Of a DNA stretch of 64,000 nucleotides, positions 45,674 to 54,484 are shown piece by piece. Below the pieces are notes generated by a model. The model worked only from the letters and a program-made list of their open reading frames with translations. It made no database searches and was not told the DNA's origin. Every line of letters begins with the position of its first letter. The stretch's first letter is position 1. The DNA is taken from assembly GCA_934512105.1 (NCBI GenBank), contig CAKSWQ010000007.1, positions 6,400-70,399 on the forward strand, written 5' to 3'. The stretch is from an uncultured Faecalibacterium sp. (GTDB taxonomy: Bacteria; Bacillota; Clostridia; Oscillospirales; Ruminococcaceae). Both the position numbers and the translations under genes were made by a program.

Positions 45674-46930
45674 TCAATGAATAAACCCGGTGCGGCGCTT
45701 TACCGTGCCAAGAACGCTCTGTTCGGCATCCGTAAACATGGCTTCGGTGACAGAGACCGGGTCGTTAGAATCCTCCTGCACAAGTGCTTTGTTCAGTGCA
45801 CCGTCCAAAACGGCTTCGATCATCTGCTGGTGTTTGCGCAACGATGTGATGCCGTACTGGCTCAACTTATCGATGTGGGCATCCAGCAGGTCGTAGTCAA
45901 AGCGGATCATGCGGTAAAGCGAGTCGGACTGCTTCTGCTCGATATATTTGTGGGAAATGGATTTGATTCGTGCAGCGTCCGCTTTCGGGAATTGGATCAC
46001 CGTACACCGATCGACCAGAAGCGGAGAGATTTTCTGAAGATCATTGGCAGTCATAAAGATGGGACAGTGCTCCAGACCGACGACCCTGCTTTCCAGATAA
46101 TTGTCGTAAACGTCGCAGCAGGATTCATCGGTGATGGATAACAGCTCGTCCTCAATGCTGGCGTGGCTGCTGTCGTGAACAGCTTTATCGATCTCGTCGA
46201 ATACATAGGCTACAAGCAGGCTGTCTGCACGGAGCTGCGCTTTAGCAAGGTAGCCTGCATCAGCAGACTGGTAGCTCCCGCAGGTGCCTGTCATACCGTG
46301 AGAAAAGCTCATCTGGGGCACTTTGATCACATAGGTAGGCAGGTGCAGCGCTTCCTCGGCCAGAAGGCGGACGGCTGTCGTTTTACCGCAGCCTTTTTCG
46401 CCGACAAAGATAATCGGTCGCATATGACCGGTCTCCAGATAATCCACCAGAGCGGGCACAACGCGGTGCACGATCTCTGCGGGAATATCGTGCACCTGAC
46501 AGAAATCGACCAGATGGCGATAGAACGTCTTGGGCTCGACCTTACTGCGGTAAAATTCGGGAACGGTCAGGCACATCTTCCGGAGCTGTTTCAGGTAACG
46601 GAGCTGCTTTTGATCCACGTGCGACGAACCGCCCAGAGAATGAAGCTGTTCGGTCAGCTCGTTCAGATGTTCCTGTCCCTCTTTGGACAGCCCGCTAAGC
46701 GGTTTGTCGAACCAGCGGCCTGCTGCCGGGCCTGCGCCGGGCGCGGCAGCAGACCGGGTCCGTAACAGTGCCAGAAGCGATGTTTCGTCTTTCTGCAGCT
46801 GGCTCAGGAACTCTTCCCTGCTCATGCCGGGATACAGCCGGTGCAGATCTTCGTCGGAGAGTCCCTGCAGCGTTTCACGGATATCCTTCAGCAGCTTTTC
46901 ATGCGTAGATGTATCAAAGGCGTGGTCCAT
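45674..46930 (-). CDS. Lon-like AAA+ ATPase without protease domain
   Basis: 418 residues from the ATG at 46930 (AAAGGAGCC upstream). Walker A is GEKGCGKT (177-184), Walker B YVFDEID (242-248), sensor-1 FMTAN and a PLLVDRC arginine. The segment SHGMTGTCGSYQSADAGYLA-KA and the DEIDK-AVHDSS stretch are closest to Lon AAA+ modules. The N-terminal 140 residues are helical with a Gly/Ala/Pro linker and no Lon N-domain; the protein ends after the AAA+ lid, with no Ser-Lys protease domain. It may remodel or extract conjugated proteins, like a minimal Cdc48-type unfoldase. It is co-transcribed with the acidic-tract protein. Confidence 0.88.
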   Translation of the reverse strand: MDHAFDTSTHEKLLKDIRETLQGLSDEDLHRLYPGMSREEFLSQLQKDETSLLALLRTRSAAAPGAGPAAGRWFDKPLSGLSKEGQEHLNELTEQLHSLGGSSHVDQKQLRYLKQLRKMCLTVPEFYRSKVEPKTFYRHLVDFCQVHDIPAEIVHRVVPALVDYLETGHMRPIIFVGEKGCGKTTAVRLLAEEALHLPTYVIKVPQMSFSHGMTGTCGSYQSADAGYLAKAQLRADSLLVAYVFDEIDKAVHDSSHASIEDELLSITDESCCDVYDNYLESRVVGLEHCPIFMTANDLQKISPLLVDRCTVIQFPKADAARIKSISHKYIEQKQSDSLYRMIRFDYDLLDAHIDKLSQYGITSLRKHQQMIEAVLDGALNKALVQEDSNDPVSVTEAMFTDAEQSVLGTVKRRTGFIH

Positions 46931-46994
46931 AGGGGCTCCTTTCTTATAGTAAGGTAATAAAATGTTTTTGCCCGGCGAGTCATTCAGGGAAATC

Positions 46995-48008
46995 TTAGTG
47001 AGCGTGCTCAACCAGATAGTTCAGCAGTTTCTGGCTGCGGGGACTCAGACTGCCGCCCAATGCTTCAGACGCGCGGTCAAAGACGGCCTGATTCTCCGGC
47101 TTAATGCGGGAGGACAGGTTGACAGACAGCTCACCAATCATCCGGCGTGCCAGCTGGCGCTGCTCGGGGTTCAGCTTCTTGGCCGCGATGCGGGTGAAGT
47201 CCTGCAGATATACGCTCAGTGTTGCGTCCAGCGCATCCCAGTAGCGCAGGAAGGCTTCTTCCGAAAATGCGCCGTAAAAACAGGAGGAATATTCGATCTT
47301 CTTCTCGCCATCACTGTGATCCATGATCACACTGCCATAACGCAAAGGGAAGTTCTTATCCTGACAGAAGTAGTCGATCAGAGGGGTTCGACCGGGCAGA
47401 TTCTCAGCATTGATCCGGAACTCAATACGGAAATTACACAGCTTGTACTCGCACAGAATATGACCGTCCACATCAATGCCGTGAGCCGTTTTATCAAAAG
47501 AAAACACCTTGACGCCTTCACGGATGGTGTGAGGGATTGGATGCAGCCCCTTCTTCTGTGCGAGCCGCAGCATGGACTGAACCACAGCGTCGCAGTAAGC
47601 GGAGTTGCTCTTAAAGCTGCTGCGCAGGATCACGCCTTTGCCAACGGGAATATCCCCAAAAGAAGAATCGGCATCTTCTTCATCACAGTTTTCTTCGTCA
47701 TCATTGTCCTCTTCGCCATCCTCCTCATCTTCTGCATCGTCATCGTCAAAATCGCCGACATCGTCCTCCTCATCGGAATTATCTTCCTCGCCGCCCATAT
47801 CGGAGACGAGATCGCCCATGCTGGACATCAGCTCAATGAGGCGATTCAAAGCTGCGATCTTCTGGGCAGTCTCGGAATCCTTGTCATCAGGGCACTCGTT
47901 TTTTTCCGGGATCATGGAATCGGGGGTGAGCTCCGCATGAATGACCGGATCAGAGCAAGCAGCTTCGGTCGTCTGAGGATTCATCGTTTCATTTTTAGCA
48001 ATGCACAT
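46995..48008 (-). CDS. Acidic-tract protein of the ubiquitin-like cluster
   Basis: 337 residues, ATG at 48008 with AAGGAGAAAAG upstream. It has a helical N-terminus (AQKIAALNRLIELMSSMGDL), a run of about 45 nearly all Asp/Glu residues (about 73-118), and a C-terminal alpha/beta domain of about 215 residues. The domain contains YKLCNFRIEFRINAENLPGR and EEAFLRYWDALDATLSVYLQ, and resembles YbjN/type-III-chaperone-like folds in style, though I would not assign it. The acidic run could bind basic proteins or the basic tail of the JAMM enzyme. First gene of the cluster, partnered with the AAA+ ATPase. Confidence 0.72.
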   Translation of the reverse strand: MCIAKNETMNPQTTEAACSDPVIHAELTPDSMIPEKNECPDDKDSETAQKIAALNRLIELMSSMGDLVSDMGGEEDNSDEEDDVGDFDDDDAEDEEDGEEDNDDEENCDEEDADSSFGDIPVGKGVILRSSFKSNSAYCDAVVQSMLRLAQKKGLHPIPHTIREGVKVFSFDKTAHGIDVDGHILCEYKLCNFRIEFRINAENLPGRTPLIDYFCQDKNFPLRYGSVIMDHSDGEKKIEYSSCFYGAFSEEAFLRYWDALDATLSVYLQDFTRIAAKKLNPEQRQLARRMIGELSVNLSSRIKPENQAVFDRASEALGGSLSPRSQKLLNYLVEHAH

Positions 48009-48350
48009 AGTCTTTTCTCCTTTTTATGTCGCCTTAGGCTGTCAGGTTTGGGGTACGATGCCATTAAATCATGTTGGCGAGGGGGCATTTTTTAGGCAAA
48101 AATTCGAAATTCGTAAAAAATTGCGTAAATACGTCTCTTATAGAAAATAAAACCTTGAGCGACCAAAAAAACTCAGAAAAAATATTTTTAAAATACATTT
48201 TTGCGTCCAAAGATTCTGCTGTATCTCGCTTTTTACGGCAAGTGTATTGAGAACGTCTGCCAACATAATGGCAACGGCAGAAAATTTTTCGGTGTGAAGG
48301 CTTTGATGCACCAAAGCCGGTCAGACGTTGACGGGCATTCATATGGGCAT

Positions 48351-48393
48351 AAAAAGCCGGAACATACCAACCAGATGGTCGGTATGCTCCGGC
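48351..48393 (-). terminator. Terminator insulating the ubiquitin-like cluster from upstream
   Basis: GCCGGA-CATACC pairs with GGTATG-TCCGGC with one mismatch (48356-48393), followed on the minus strand by TTTTT. It would stop read-through from the serine recombinase side. The 48009-48350 stretch is AT-rich; it contains a weak TTGGTC/TATAAG promoter-like pair on the minus strand and no gene. Confidence 0.6.
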
Positions 48394-48458
48394 AGAGTGC
48401 TGCTGTACAGCACATCATATAGCGTATGCAAAGGCAGTGAAGAATCTGCTGGACAGTT

Positions 48459-49154
48459 TTGGATGCTGATTTGATTGAGCGCAAGCGCAGTCGCATTACT
48501 GTGCCCAACAGCATCTTTGTAAAAGTTCCGACAGTGCAAAAATGTTCCCCTGCATGGAACGATTTTGTTCTGTCCGATGGAACAGAAATGATGCCTTCCA
48601 TGGAACAAAAGTGTTCCACTAACCAACGTAATAAGAATAACCTGAAAGCTAGCCACCTAACAAGAACAACAGACGCTCATTTGACCTTTGGCGAATATCA
48701 CAATGTCTTTCTGACGGAGAAAGAGTACAAGCAGCTTAATGTCGATTTCTCCGAGAACGGTCTGGCTGTGGAGCCTGTACTGATCCGCAAGAAGTTCCTC
48801 AAATGGCAGGATGCACACCCGGAGTTCCCTCGTATCGTGTTTCACGGTCTGCGTCATTCCAGTGCGACCTATCAGCTGATGATCTCCGGCGGCGATGTGA
48901 AAGCTGTTCAGGGAACTACTGGACACGCTACGGCAGATATGCTGGTGAACACCTACGCCCATATCCAGCAGTCCTCTCGTGTAGAGCTGGGCAAGAAGTT
49001 CGAAAGCGGCTTCTATGCCAAGCCCGACACCTCCAGCCCGCAGGCTGTGCCCGCCGCAGGCGAACCGACTATCTCTATGACCGCTCTGTTGGAACTTTTG
49101 AAGAATGCTGACCCCGAAGTAAAGGCGCAGCTCCGTCTGGCACTGCTGACCTGA
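48459..49154 (+). pseudogene. Chimeric remnant: replication-initiator piece fused to tyrosine integrase C-terminus
   Basis: One open frame of 231 codons made of unlike parts. The first about 60 codons (LIERKRSRITVPNSIFVKV) resemble a RepA-type initiator. The next part, LTFGEYHNVFLTEKEYKQL, resembles a clostridial element replisome protein. From ENGLAVEPVLIRKKFLKW on it is a tyrosine integrase with HGLRHSSATYQL, GHATADMLVNTYAHI (His-x-x-Arg, His and Tyr) but without the N-terminal and first-Arg parts. It cannot be a working integrase. The last about 70 codons repeat at 33038-33261. Confidence 0.75.
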
Positions 49155-50783
49155 TGCAAAATTTACCACACATTTCAAAGCAATTCCAGCCCATGCAGAG
49201 GATTCCCACGAAAACGCCGACCGTGCAAAAACCGTGCATTGACCGTGCAGACCCCGAATTTTCGGGGTTACATAACAAAAAAGAACGCCAAATCTTACGA
49301 TTTGACGTTCAATATCTGGTGCACCTCGCGCACTCATATCCGAACTTTTCTCTGCTTTCACGGCTTCCCCGAAAGCGACCGTTTCCGTACCTTCCTTATA
49401 GTTAAAGGTAATGAGGACCTTATCATCGTAGAGATAGATGGCATTGATGAAGGTATCCACCAGTGCCTGCCGCTGCTCCGGCTGGGTCATATCCAGCTTG
49501 CGGAAGCGGAGCAGCCAGAACCGGACGAATTCTTCTTTCATCTTCGGCTTAGCCAGCCGTTCCTCTGCAATGCGGGCTTGCAGTTCTTTTCGCTGATCTT
49601 CCAGCGCTTCCAGCCGCTCCTTGGTGGAGCTGGTCAGAATGCCCATCTGGATGGCGTTCAGCATATTGGTGATGCCGACTTCCGTTTCCTTCAACTGCTT
49701 TTCGTAGATGGGCAGGTCTGTGCTTTCCTGATTTTGCAGTTCCATGACCTTGGCGATGATGGCATTCATGGAAGCGTCATCTTCCACCAGCTTCATAGTT
49801 TCGTTGACTACCAGATCTTCCAGCCACTGCTTCCGCACTGCCTTTTTATCGCAGGTCTTTTTCTTCTTGGCGGCAGCGCACTTGTAATAGGTGTACATCT
49901 TCCCGGTGTGGCTGACACCGCTTTCGCCGAACATCAGCGCTCCGCACTTACCGCAGTACAGCTTGGTGGTGAGCAGATAGCTTTCCTCTGCCTTATGACG
50001 GGCAGGGGCTTTTTTGTTTTTCGCCAGCTTTTCCTGCACCTTGTTGAACAAGTCCTCCGATACCAACGCCGGGATTGCATTGGGCTGTACCACATCCCGC
50101 AAACGCAATTCGCCGATGTACCGGCGATTACTCAGCATCCGCTGAATCGTATTGTAGGACATCTCCCCGCCCATTGAATTTTTGATGTTGTGTGCCTTTA
50201 ACCAATCCCGCAGGTCGGTCATAGTCGCACCGTCCGCATACTTCTGGAACGTCTGCTCCACATACGGAGCCAACAACGGGTCGGGCTGGTAATGCCGGGT
50301 CTCATCGATCATGTAGCCGAACGGAATCGTGCCACCATTATAAATGCCCTTGAGAGCGTTCTCGGTCATGCCGCGCACGACCTTTTCAGACAGGTCAGCC
50401 GAGTAATATTCGGCGTAGCCCTCCAGCACCGACTCCAGAATAATACCCTCCGGGCCAGCCGAAATGACTTCTGTTGCCGATACTAACTTCACACCATTGC
50501 GTTTCAGTTGGGTTTTGTACCGGGCACTATCGTAGCGGTTCCGAGCAAAACGATCCAGCTTCCAGACAATGATAACATCAAAGATGCCACGCTCACTGTC
50601 TTTTATCATTTGCTGGAACTGTGGGCGGTTATCGGTCTTGGCGGAGATGGCACGGTCAATGTAATGCTTCACCACCGTAAAGCCGTTCTTCTCCGCATAG
50701 GCGGTGCATTCCCGGATCTGACCTTCAATGGATTCTTCGCGCTGACTATCAGTAGAATAGCGGGCATAGATCACGGCGGTCAT
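48657..50783 (-). CDS. Large serine recombinase with read-through C-terminus
   Basis: Start at 50783 (TGGAGGTG upstream). The N-terminal resolvase domain has the catalytic Ser in AVIYARYSTDSQ (residue 9), followed by KLDRFARNRYD, a recombinase domain, and a zinc domain with YCGKCGALM (and a downstream Cys pair). A coiled coil precedes SSDMSARGAP at 49317-49325. Native proteins of this family show variable sequence after GAP because the attachment core lies there. Here the frame runs on for about 220 codons antisense to the integrase remnant, which I regard as read-through. It presumably moved an integrative element; no cargo is evident to the left. Confidence 0.9.
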   Translation of the reverse strand: MTAVIYARYSTDSQREESIEGQIRECTAYAEKNGFTVVKHYIDRAISAKTDNRPQFQQMIKDSERGIFDVIIVWKLDRFARNRYDSARYKTQLKRNGVKLVSATEVISAGPEGIILESVLEGYAEYYSADLSEKVVRGMTENALKGIYNGGTIPFGYMIDETRHYQPDPLLAPYVEQTFQKYADGATMTDLRDWLKAHNIKNSMGGEMSYNTIQRMLSNRRYIGELRLRDVVQPNAIPALVSEDLFNKVQEKLAKNKKAPARHKAEESYLLTTKLYCGKCGALMFGESGVSHTGKMYTYYKCAAAKKKKTCDKKAVRKQWLEDLVVNETMKLVEDDASMNAIIAKVMELQNQESTDLPIYEKQLKETEVGITNMLNAIQMGILTSSTKERLEALEDQRKELQARIAEERLAKPKMKEEFVRFWLLRFRKLDMTQPEQRQALVDTFINAIYLYDDKVLITFNYKEGTETVAFGEAVKAEKSSDMSARGAPDIERQIVRFGVLFCYVTPKIRGLHGQCTVFARSAFSWESSAWAGIALKCVVNFASGQQCQTELRLYFGVSILQKFQQSGHRDSRFACGGHSLRAGGVGLGIEAAFELLAQLYTRGLLDMGVGVHQHICRSVSSSSLNSFHIAAGDHQLIGRTGMTQTVKHDTRELRVCILPFEELLADQYRLHSQTVLGEIDIKLLVLFLRQKDIVIFAKGQMSVCCSC
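48931..49327 (+). repeat. Long direct repeat, right copy
   Basis: Matches 33038-33438: the integrase 3' end, the shared non-coding stretch, CCCCGAATTTTCGGGG at 49253-49268, a hairpin, and an att-like TGGTGCACCTC at 49317-49327, where it meets the serine recombinase. Confidence 0.85.
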
Positions 50784-50910
50784 GGCAGGCACCTCCATTT
50801 ATACATCATTGAACGGTGGAACGTTCATCTTAAACAATGTTTCGTATAATGGATATACCACATTTTTGGGCGGATTACAAGGCTTTTTCCAAATAAATCT
50901 GCACGCTTTC

Positions 50911-52638
50911 TCAGATCGTCCAGTTCTGGCTTGCCGACTGCAGATCCACCATGTGGGTGTACAGTCCCTTCCGGGCGTACAGCTCTGCCGGGCTGCCCTG
51001 CTCGGCCACGATGCCGCCCGACAGCACCACCACCTGATCCGCACCGGCTACGGTGCGCATCCTGTGGGCGATGATGAGGACGGTCTTGTTTTTTATGAGC
51101 CGGGATAGTGCCTCCTGAATGGCAGTTTCGTTTTCCACATCCAAGCTGGCGGTGGCCTCGTCCAGCAGGATGATAGGCGCATCCTTCAGAAAAGCACGGG
51201 CGATGGAAATGCGCTGACGCTCGCCGCCGGAAAGAGCGCAGCCATTCTCGCCGATGTTGGTGTTCCACTTGTCCGGCAGCTTTTCGGCAAATTCCTCGCA
51301 GTTTGCCAGCTTTGCCGCCGCCAGAACCTCCTCGTCGGTGGCCCCCTTGCGCCCCAGACGGATGTTTTCGAGGATCGTGTTGTCAAACAGGGTCACATCC
51401 TGAAAGACGATGGAATACAGGCTCATGAGCTTTTCCGGGTCGATTTGGGAAACCTCCATGCCGCCCACGGTGATGCTGCCCTTCTGGTAATCCCAGAACC
51501 GTGCTGCCAGCCGGGAAACAGTGGTCTTGCCGCCGCCGGAGGGGCCCACCAGTGCCGTGACCTCGCCCTGCTTTGCGGTAAAGGAAACATCCCGCAGAAC
51601 CGTCTCGCCAGAGTTATAGGCAAAGCCCACATGGTCGAACACGATATCGCAGCCCTGATTGGTCAGCTGCTCGCTGCCGGTCTGCAGGGGAGCGTCCAGA
51701 ATCTCGTTCATCCGCCCCACATTGGTGCGCATGGCAATGACCGCCGCCAGATTCTGCAACGCGCCCTGCATGGGGTCGTACATCCGGGAGGCCGCCATCA
51801 GGAACAGAAACAGGGTCAGTACGTCGATGCTGCCCTGCACCAGCAGCACCGAACCGGTGAGCGCCACCGACGCAATGCCCAGCTTGAGCACCATGCTGGC
51901 GGAGGACACAAACAGCGCTGTTTCCAGCTCTGCCACAATGGACTGCTTTTCCACTGCCCGAATTTTGTCGGAAAGGCCGGACAGATACCGCTGCTCCGCA
52001 TTGCTGGCTTTCAGGTCCCGGAGGGTCTCGATGTACTCCTGAATGCCGTCCGCACAGGCCATTTTCGCCGCCATGGTCCTGGCCTGCACCTTATCCTGTA
52101 CCCGATAGCTGCCCACCACGATGGCAGCGGATACCGGAATGACCCACAGAGCCGCCAGTGCCATCCGCCACTCAAAGGCGAACAGGCTCAGGGCAATGAG
52201 CACGGTAGAGATGAGGGAACCGAACAGACCGGGGATGAAGTGGGAGCAGTCCTTTTCCAGTACCTCGCAGTCCGCCATGATGGTGCTGGTCAGGTCGGCA
52301 AGATCCCGCTTGCCAAAGAAGGACAAGGGCAGCTTGCGCAGCCGCTCTGCAAGGGTCAGGCGGCGGGTGCCGCTCTCTTTATAGGTGGTAAAATAGGTGC
52401 CGTTGTACTGGAACCATGTGGTCAGCAAAATCAGCACAAAGCAGGCAACGCATCCCACCAGATAAAAGGTGCTTCTCCCGCTCGTAGAGCCTGCCAGCAG
52501 GTCTTTTACCAGAAGATACAGCAGCCCGGTGGGCAGCATAAACGCCATGTTCTGGAACGCACAGGCCAGAACGCCCTTTACAAGCCCCTTTGCGCCCTCC
52601 GGGGAGCTGGCTGTGGCGTGTTGAATTTTTTCGATCAT
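50911..52638 (-). CDS. ABC exporter half-transporter B (ATPase plus six helices)
   Basis: 575 residues. A six-helix exporter domain (FQNMAFMLPTGLLYLLVKDLL, WQFQYNGTYF-like, ALSLFAFEWRMALAALWVIP) is followed by an ATPase with Walker A GPSGGGKTT, signature LSGGERQR, Walker B ILLDEATASLD and the switch His in IAHR. It begins three bases after the partner's stop, so they form a heterodimer. Architecture and partners resemble the YbtP/YbtQ or IrtAB group. In view of the ZinT-like lipoprotein and AraC regulator, a metal-chelate transporter is likely. Confidence 0.9.
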   Translation of the reverse strand: MIEKIQHATASSPEGAKGLVKGVLACAFQNMAFMLPTGLLYLLVKDLLAGSTSGRSTFYLVGCVACFVLILLTTWFQYNGTYFTTYKESGTRRLTLAERLRKLPLSFFGKRDLADLTSTIMADCEVLEKDCSHFIPGLFGSLISTVLIALSLFAFEWRMALAALWVIPVSAAIVVGSYRVQDKVQARTMAAKMACADGIQEYIETLRDLKASNAEQRYLSGLSDKIRAVEKQSIVAELETALFVSSASMVLKLGIASVALTGSVLLVQGSIDVLTLFLFLMAASRMYDPMQGALQNLAAVIAMRTNVGRMNEILDAPLQTGSEQLTNQGCDIVFDHVGFAYNSGETVLRDVSFTAKQGEVTALVGPSGGGKTTVSRLAARFWDYQKGSITVGGMEVSQIDPEKLMSLYSIVFQDVTLFDNTILENIRLGRKGATDEEVLAAAKLANCEEFAEKLPDKWNTNIGENGCALSGGERQRISIARAFLKDAPIILLDEATASLDVENETAIQEALSRLIKNKTVLIIAHRMRTVAGADQVVVLSGGIVAEQGSPAELYARKGLYTHMVDLQSASQNWTI

Positions 52639-52641
52639 TCC

Positions 52642-54411
52642 TTACCCCTCCTTTGCGACCTTCCACTGCACCGAGGCCTGATACTCCTGCCACATCCGGG
52701 CAAACAGACCGTTCTGCGCACACAGTTCGTCCTTTGTGCCGGATTCTGCAATTTGCCCATCCTGCACCACATAGATGCAGTCGGCGTTGGCTATGGTAGA
52801 CAGGCGGTGTGCGATCATCAGCACCGTTTTGCCCTTGGCAAGCTGGGCAAAGGCCGCCTGTACTTTTGCTTCATTGTCCGGGTCGGCAAAGGCGGTGGCC
52901 TCGTCCAGAATCAGGATGGGCGCCTTTTTCAGCATGGCACGGGCAATGGCAATGCGCTGCTGCTCGCCGCCGGAAAGATACACGCCCTTGGTGCCGATGA
53001 CCGTGTGGATGCCCGCCGGGAACTTCTCCACGATATCCATGCACTGTGCAGCTTTCAGTGCTGCCAGCACCTCGGCTTCGGCGGCCTGCGGCCTACCCAG
53101 ACGGACGTTGTCCAGAATGCTGCCCTTGAGCAGGCGGCTGTTCTGGAACACAAAGGAAATGGTGTCCATCAGCTCTTCCTTGGGGATATCCCGCACATCC
53201 GCTCCGCCCACCCGGACGCTGCCACTCTGCACATCAAAGAACCGGCAGACAAGGTTTGCCAGCGTGGATTTTCCGCCGCCGGAAGGGCCTACAAAAGCCA
53301 CAGTCCGTCCCGGCTGAATCTCCAGCGAAACGCCCTTGATGACCTCGGTTTTTCCGTCATAGCTGAAATGCACATCCTGCAACGTGACAGAGGAATCCTT
53401 CGGGTGCTGCGGAACAGCCTGCACCTGCATAGGCGCCGCCTCCAGCACCGAGTCGATGCGTGCCAGCGCATCCGCTACCACCATCTTGCTCTCGCTCATA
53501 TACATCATACGGGTCAGAGTCAGGGAGATCACCGGCGTGATGATGATATAGAACAGCAGGTTCAGCAGAAATTCCGGGGTGACGCCGTGGGTCGTGAACA
53601 GCAACCCGCCCGCGATCAGAAAGGCGAACACGCCGTTGACGGCGGCGGTATAGAACATCATGGGCAGGCGCAGGTCTTTGGTGTAGGAGATGACCCATTT
53701 TTCATACTCATCAATGGTCGTCTTGAACTTTTTGAAGGAAAATACCGACTGCCCGAAGGTCTTGACCACCGGGATGCCCCGGACGTATTCCACTGCCTCG
53801 TTGGACATAGCCTCCAAGGCGTTGCCGTACTGCCGCATTTTTTCAGCCATCCGCTTGCCGGTCATGGTCGCCATGATGAGGAAAGCCAGCACCACCGGCG
53901 CAAGGCTCAGCAGACCCAACCGCCAGTCGAACGCCAGCAGCAAAACCAGCAGCCCCACCGGGGTGGCGATGGCGTTGTACTGGTCGGGCAGCTGGTGGGC
54001 CAGATAGGTCTCGGCTGCTCCGGTGCTCTCGTGGATGATCTTGCGCAGCTTGCCGCTGCCGAAAGTCTCGGCAAAGCCCAGCGGCAGCACCGCCAGATGC
54101 TCCGACACCGCCAGCCGCAGATTGGTCGCCACCCGGAACGCCGACAGGTGGGAGCACATCAGCGCTGCAATGTAAATAAGGTAAGACAGCACTGCAAACA
54201 ACACTGCCATCCAGCCGTAATGGGGGATGTTCACCGCCTGCGCATAGTTTGGCGCTGCGTTCAGCACATCCCGCAGGATCTTCCAGATGTACACAAAAGG
54301 CACCAGTGCCACCAGCGCACTGACCGCAGACAGCACCCACGAGGCATAAGTGAAATATCGGTAGTTTCCGGCGTAACCCATCAGCCGGGAAAGATCGGAC
54401 TGTTTTTTCAC
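52642..54411 (-). CDS. ABC exporter half-transporter A (ATPase plus six helices)
   Basis: 589 residues from a GTG at 54411, which has AAGGAGG upstream; the longer frame to 54474 is not supported. Exporter helices include YASWVLSAVSALVALVPFVY and LLLAFDWRLGLLSLAPVVLAFLI. The ATPase has Walker A GPSGGGKST, signature LSGGEQQR, Walker B LILDEATAFAD and switch IAHRLS. DEATAFAD-type Walker B regions are frequent in siderophore-import exporters-fold pairs such as YbtPQ. It follows the lipoprotein gene by about 70 bases. Confidence 0.9.
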   Translation of the reverse strand: MKKQSDLSRLMGYAGNYRYFTYASWVLSAVSALVALVPFVYIWKILRDVLNAAPNYAQAVNIPHYGWMAVLFAVLSYLIYIAALMCSHLSAFRVATNLRLAVSEHLAVLPLGFAETFGSGKLRKIIHESTGAAETYLAHQLPDQYNAIATPVGLLVLLLAFDWRLGLLSLAPVVLAFLIMATMTGKRMAEKMRQYGNALEAMSNEAVEYVRGIPVVKTFGQSVFSFKKFKTTIDEYEKWVISYTKDLRLPMMFYTAAVNGVFAFLIAGGLLFTTHGVTPEFLLNLLFYIIITPVISLTLTRMMYMSESKMVVADALARIDSVLEAAPMQVQAVPQHPKDSSVTLQDVHFSYDGKTEVIKGVSLEIQPGRTVAFVGPSGGGKSTLANLVCRFFDVQSGSVRVGGADVRDIPKEELMDTISFVFQNSRLLKGSILDNVRLGRPQAAEAEVLAALKAAQCMDIVEKFPAGIHTVIGTKGVYLSGGEQQRIAIARAMLKKAPILILDEATAFADPDNEAKVQAAFAQLAKGKTVLMIAHRLSTIANADCIYVVQDGQIAESGTKDELCAQNGLFARMWQEYQASVQWKVAKEG

Positions 54412-54484
54412 GAAAGAACCTCCTTCAAAAAATTTTATGCAAAAATGTGCCGTGGCGTTTTTGCTCCACAGCACATTCTGCGTA

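Noticed and set aside
34614..48008. Reading the cluster as type II CBASS
   Set aside because: No CD-NTase or CBASS effector is present, and E1 and E2 are separate proteins and not a Cap2-type fusion.
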